A stretch of 64,000 nt of DNA from Nocardia asteroides (GTDB lineage: Bacteria > Actinomycetota > Actinomycetes > Mycobacteriales > Mycobacteriaceae): assembly GCF_021183625.1 (NCBI RefSeq), contig NZ_CP089214.1:558001-622000 (forward strand). The letters run 5' to 3'. Positions within the stretch are counted from its first letter, which is position 1. Each line of letters begins with the position of its first letter. Both the position numbers and the translations under genes were made by a program. Below are positions 61,013 to 64,000 of the stretch, piece after piece. The notes under the pieces are model-generated. The model searched no databases and had not been told where the DNA came from. It was given only the letters and a program-made list of their open reading frames with translations.

Positions 61013-62017
61013 GTGGCGGAGTACTGCGCGGAGGAGTTCGCCGCCGATGCCGAGGATCCGACCGGCTCCTGGGTCACCTATGTGGAAGCCAGGCAGGGAT
61101 CGATCGGGCTGAGCTTTCCCGCCGACGAGTTCCGATCGGAGGCGTCGGCGCGCGATGTCGGCAGGTTGCAGACGGTCCGGTTCAGCACCGGAGCAATCGG
61201 GTACCGGCGCTCGGCGCGGCACATCCGCCGGGGCGACGGCGAGAACAGCCATCGCCTGCTCATCCCGCTGCGCGGGCGGTTCCGGATCGAGCAGGGCGAG
61301 GCGCGCGAGTTCATGCAGCCGGGGAAGGTGGCGTTCTTCCACTGGGGCAGCCCGCTCGCCATCACGCACGACGAGGAGATCAGCGCGCTGATCCTCACCG
61401 TCCCCGAGGGCATGGTGGACGCCGCCCGCGCCGCGAAGGCGCCGCTGGCACTGGATGATCGGCGCCCGCTGGTGCGGGGGCTCGTTGCCCAGGCGCGGTG
61501 GCTCGACGAGGCCGACGGCTGGACCGCCGCGGACTTCAGCATCGCCTACACCACCGTGCTGGCCCAGCTGGACGGGGCACTCAACCCGCACCCCGCGATC
61601 ACCACCGGCCGCCTCGCGGAGCAGGTCGAGCAGGCCATGGCCCTGATCGAGGAGCACGCCGACGACCGCGAACTCACCCCGGCCGTCATCGCGGGCCGGG
61701 TCGGGGTGGCCGAGCGGACCCTGTACCGCGCCTTCGAACAGGCCGGATACCCGGCGCCGGGGATGGTGCTGCGAAGCGCGCGGCTCGCCCGAGCCCACCG
61801 GCGGCTGTGCGAAGCGCTGCCGGTCGATCTCACCGAGCTGGCGCGCGAGACCGGCTTCCCCAGCCTGCGCCGGTTCCGCGAGGCGTATCGGGCACAGTAC
61901 GGCCGCTCCCCCGCGGAGTTCCGCGCGGAGCTGCTCGGCGAGCGCGTCCCGCGGGCCACCGCGTCCCCGGGAAGCCGTGCTCCGGCCGGGCTCGACGCGC
62001 CTAGAGCCGCTCGATGA
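61013..62017 (+). CDS. AraC family transcriptional regulator
   Basis: A 334-residue regulator with an N-terminal cupin-like ligand domain (RRSARHIRRGDGENSHRLLI near residue 64, VAFFHWGSPLAITHDEE near 107) and a C-terminal double HTH (VIAGRVGVAERTLYRAFEQ near 225, LTELARETGFPSLRRFREAY near 273). The layout resembles the AraC-binding-like (AraC_binding_2) group that controls aromatic or steroid catabolism. GTG start preceded by GGGAAGGGACGG. Its 3' end overlaps the convergent thiolase gene by 17 bases. Effector unknown. Confidence 0.9.
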   Translation: MAEYCAEEFAADAEDPTGSWVTYVEARQGSIGLSFPADEFRSEASARDVGRLQTVRFSTGAIGYRRSARHIRRGDGENSHRLLIPLRGRFRIEQGEAREFMQPGKVAFFHWGSPLAITHDEEISALILTVPEGMVDAARAAKAPLALDDRRPLVRGLVAQARWLDEADGWTAADFSIAYTTVLAQLDGALNPHPAITTGRLAEQVEQAMALIEEHADDRELTPAVIAGRVGVAERTLYRAFEQAGYPAPGMVLRSARLARAHRRLCEALPVDLTELARETGFPSLRRFREAYRAQYGRSPAEFRAELLGERVPRATASPGSRAPAGLDAPRAAR

Positions 62018-63167
62018 CGGTGGCGTTGGCCAGCCCGCCCGCCTCGCACATGGTCTGCAGGCCGTAGCGGCCGCCGGTCTGCTCCAGGTGGTTCACCAGG
62101 GTGGCCAGGATGCGGGTGCCGGAGGCGCCGAGCGGGTGGCCGAGGGCGATGGCACCGCCGCGCGGGTTCAGCTTGGCCGGGTCGGCGGCGAGGTCGTGCT
62201 GCCACACCAGCGGGACCGGGGCGAACGCCTCGTTCACCTCGTAGGCGTCGATGTCGTCGATGCCGAGCCCGGCGCGGCCGAGCACCTTGCGGGTGGCCGG
62301 GATGACGGCGGTGAGCATGAGCAGCGGGTCGTCGCCGGTGACGGCGAAGGAGTGGAAGCGGGCGCGCGGGCGCAGGCCGAGCGCGCTCGCCTTCTCCTCG
62401 CTCATGATGAGCGCGGCCGAGGCGCCGTCGGTGAGCGGGGAGGAGTTGCCCGGGGTGATCGACCACTCGATCTCGGGGAAGCGCGCCTTGTGCTCGTCGT
62501 CGGCGAACGCGGGGCGGAGCCCGGCCAGCTTCTCGGCGGTGGTGCCGGGGCGGATGGTCTCGTCGGCGGTGAGCGTGCCCGCGGCGACGATTTCGTTGTC
62601 GAAGCCACCGGCGGCGGCGGTCTCGGCGGCGAGGCGGTGCGAGCGGGCGGCGAAGGCGTCGAGGGTGTCGCGGTCCAGCTTCCAGCGCGCGGCCAGGATC
62701 TCGGCGGCGGTGCCCTGCTGGATCAGCCCCTCGGGGTAGCGGTGCGCGAGCGGGGCGCCGTTGGCGTCCTTGCCCTGCGCGTTGGAGAACATCGGCGCGC
62801 GGCTCATGGACTCGACGCCGCAGGCGATGGCGATGTCGTAGGCGCCGGCGATGACGCCCTGCGCGGCGAAGTGCGCGGCCTGCTGGCTGGAGCCGCACTG
62901 CCGGTCGACCGTGGTGGCGGGCACCGATTCGGGCAGCCCGGCGGCGAGCGCGGCGGTGCGGGTGATGTTGAACGCCTGCTCGCCCGCCTGGGTGACGCAA
63001 CCGCCGATCACATCGTCGATCAGCGCCGGGTCGATGCCGGTCCGCTCGAGCAGCGTGGCGAGCACGCCCGCCAGCAGCGTGGCCGGGTGCACGTCGGCCA
63101 GCCCGCCTCCGGCTTTCCCCTTGCCGGACGGGGTGCGGACAATGTCGACGATGACTGCGGACGTCAT
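62001..63167 (-). CDS. acetyl-CoA acyltransferase (thiolase)
   Basis: A 388-residue thiolase: the acyl-enzyme cysteine in VDRQCGSSQQA near residue 91, the histidine in GGAIALGHPLGAS near 345 and the second cysteine in QTMCEAGGLANA near 375 are all intact. It should cleave or condense 3-ketoacyl-CoA in beta-oxidation. FadA-like assignments in mycolata need family comparison to give a number. ATG 63167, with GGAGCCGCC upstream. Possibly controlled by the convergent AraC gene, but not shown. Confidence 0.92.
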   Translation of the reverse strand: MTSAVIVDIVRTPSGKGKAGGGLADVHPATLLAGVLATLLERTGIDPALIDDVIGGCVTQAGEQAFNITRTAALAAGLPESVPATTVDRQCGSSQQAAHFAAQGVIAGAYDIAIACGVESMSRAPMFSNAQGKDANGAPLAHRYPEGLIQQGTAAEILAARWKLDRDTLDAFAARSHRLAAETAAAGGFDNEIVAAGTLTADETIRPGTTAEKLAGLRPAFADDEHKARFPEIEWSITPGNSSPLTDGASAALIMSEEKASALGLRPRARFHSFAVTGDDPLLMLTAVIPATRKVLGRAGLGIDDIDAYEVNEAFAPVPLVWQHDLAADPAKLNPRGGAIALGHPLGASGTRILATLVNHLEQTGGRYGLQTMCEAGGLANATVIERL

Positions 63168-63269
63168 GGCGGCTCCTCGCTCCGAGGCACTGCGTTTCGA
63201 TCCGAACACGCGAATGCCGATTAACTTACTGGCACTGTACGCGCCGCGGCCGCCGGTGCGGAAGGGTGC

Positions 63270-64000
63270 TCAGGACTGGTGCGGGGAGTCGAAGGTGCAG
63301 ACCCGGCCGCCGAGCAGCAGCTGGGTGCCGGGCGCGAGCGTCATGGGGTGGCCGGGGACGGCGCGGGTCCATTCGTGGTGGCCTGCGGCGCGCAGGTGGG
63401 TGCCGTTGGTGGAGCCGCCGTCGACCACGGTGACGTCCCAGGCGATGAGCCGGATCTCGGCGTGCGCGCGCGACATGCCGCCGGAGGGGTCGGCGATCCG
63501 GATGGGCCTGGCGCCGCGCGCGGCGACGGCCTCGTGGTGTTCGGGTTCGCGGCCGAGGACCAGGTCGCCGTCGAGGACCAGGGTCCGGCCGTCGTCGAGG
63601 AGCAGGATGCCGAGCGGGGGGCGCAGGCCGTCGGTGAGGCTGCGGCCGGGGTGGTCCATGGAGAGGCCGCAGACCGCGCAGTAGGAGACCCGCGGGTCGT
63701 TGAGGTGCCTGCGCGGGCACGGAAAGCCCTGCACGACGACGCCGCCGATGCGGTCGGCGGTCGGCGCGGGCGGGGCCGGGTTGCGGACCGCCTCGGCGGC
63801 GCTCGGGACGACGGTGTCCTCGAGGTCGGCGGGGATCAGGGGGCGCGGGGCGGTGGTGCGGCGGGGGTCGGGGCGCTCGGTCGGGGCATTGGCCTTGTCC
63901 AGCACGACGCCGGTGCGGAGCCGGGGTTCGGTCGTCGGCCGGAGCAGGGCGGGGCCGTGCCCGTCGCCGTCGGTCCAGAGCACCGCGGCGGCGCCGGGGA
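63270..64000 (-). CDS. FHA-domain protein, C-terminal part
   Basis: The frame is open past the right window edge (codons before 63983 still read PGAAA), so the N-terminus is missing. The visible C-terminus has a FHA domain near its last 110 residues: LVLDGDLVLGREPE, GGMSRAHAEIRL and GGSTNGTHLRAAG, with the phosphothreonine-binding arginine, serine-histidine and asparagine. A zinc-ribbon-like CPRRH...SYCAVCGLSM segment comes before it. Such proteins read phosphothreonine marks set by Ser/Thr kinases in the envelope or secretion systems. Confidence 0.85.
   Translation of the reverse strand, partial: PGAAAVLWTDGDGHGPALLRPTTEPRLRTGVVLDKANAPTERPDPRRTTAPRPLIPADLEDTVVPSAAEAVRNPAPPAPTADRIGGVVVQGFPCPRRHLNDPRVSYCAVCGLSMDHPGRSLTDGLRPPLGILLLDDGRTLVLDGDLVLGREPEHHEAVAARGARPIRIADPSGGMSRAHAEIRLIAWDVTVVDGGSTNGTHLRAAGHHEWTRAVPGHPMTLAPGTQLLLGGRVCTFDSPHQS

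Noticed and set aside
1..64000. CRISPR arrays, IS elements, rRNA or riboswitch of a known class
   Set aside because: No regularly spaced repeats, no transposase or terminal inverted repeats, and no segment with rRNA or known riboswitch consensus were found by reading; a covariance search could still find a short RNA that I missed.

Overview
This 64-kb window is high-GC (about 70% or more) actinobacterial DNA. The gene content points to a mycolic-acid-containing actinomycete, most probably Nocardia: an LprG/LppX-like lipoprotein, an antigen-85-like secreted esterase, a cutinase-family protein, F420-dependent (Ddn-like and luciferase-like) enzymes, a complete CvnABCD conservon and a LexA box of the CGAAC-N4-GTTCG type. 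The genus is inference from family content; there is no rRNA or other phylogenetic marker in the window.

Layout. 1-10.9 kb: the tail of a DUF4126 membrane protein, a single large non-ribosomal peptide synthetase (A-T-C-A-T-C-A-T-TE, predicted tripeptide), undecaprenyl-diphosphate phosphatase and a small membrane protein, closed by a bidirectional terminator. 10.9-13.0 kb: a Ro60 (TROVE) protein gene and, immediately upstream on the same strand, a candidate Y RNA whose tRNA-like half is circularly permuted. 13-19.6 kb: ordinary accessory and housekeeping genes (methyltransferase, TetR with palindromic operator, secreted esterase, MarR, SGNH hydrolase, thioesterase, lipoprotein).

19.7-32.2 kb is the most interesting part: two divergent operons that look like one biosynthetic locus. 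The minus-strand operon carries two hotdog (FabZ-like) proteins and two unknowns. The plus-strand operon carries an acyl carrier protein, a DarB-type ketosynthase III, a DarA-type flavodoxin-like protein, an aromatic-ring FAD monooxygenase, an SCP2 protein, a FabF-like ketosynthase, a DUF3237 protein, an ABC exporter, a DUF1702 protein and an AarF/UbiB kinase-like protein, mostly with 4-bp start/stop overlaps. DarA/DarB/ACP is the core that makes dialkylresorcinols and cyclohexanediones in Gram-negative bacteria. I infer that this locus makes and exports an oxidised resorcinol- or quinone-like lipid.

32.3-45.2 kb: secreted proteins (lipoprotein, small exported protein, cutinase with Thr/Pro tail), PadR and HxlR regulators with visible inverted repeats, F420 and NAD(P) enzymes, MsrA/MsrB and two acetyltransferases. 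A 1.6-kb insertion (O-methyltransferase plus AraC regulator) is bounded by 56-bp near-identical direct repeats at the 3' end of a nitronate monooxygenase gene. 45.2-64 kb: a TerD protein fused to a PD-(D/E)XK nuclease-like domain, a TetR/epimerase divergent pair with tandem operators, a phosphodiesterase, succinic semialdehyde dehydrogenase, the conservon, Nudix and PLP enzymes, a BlaI repressor with a winged-helix protein, SOS-type dinB, an AraC regulator, a thiolase and the end of an FHA-domain gene that runs off the right edge.
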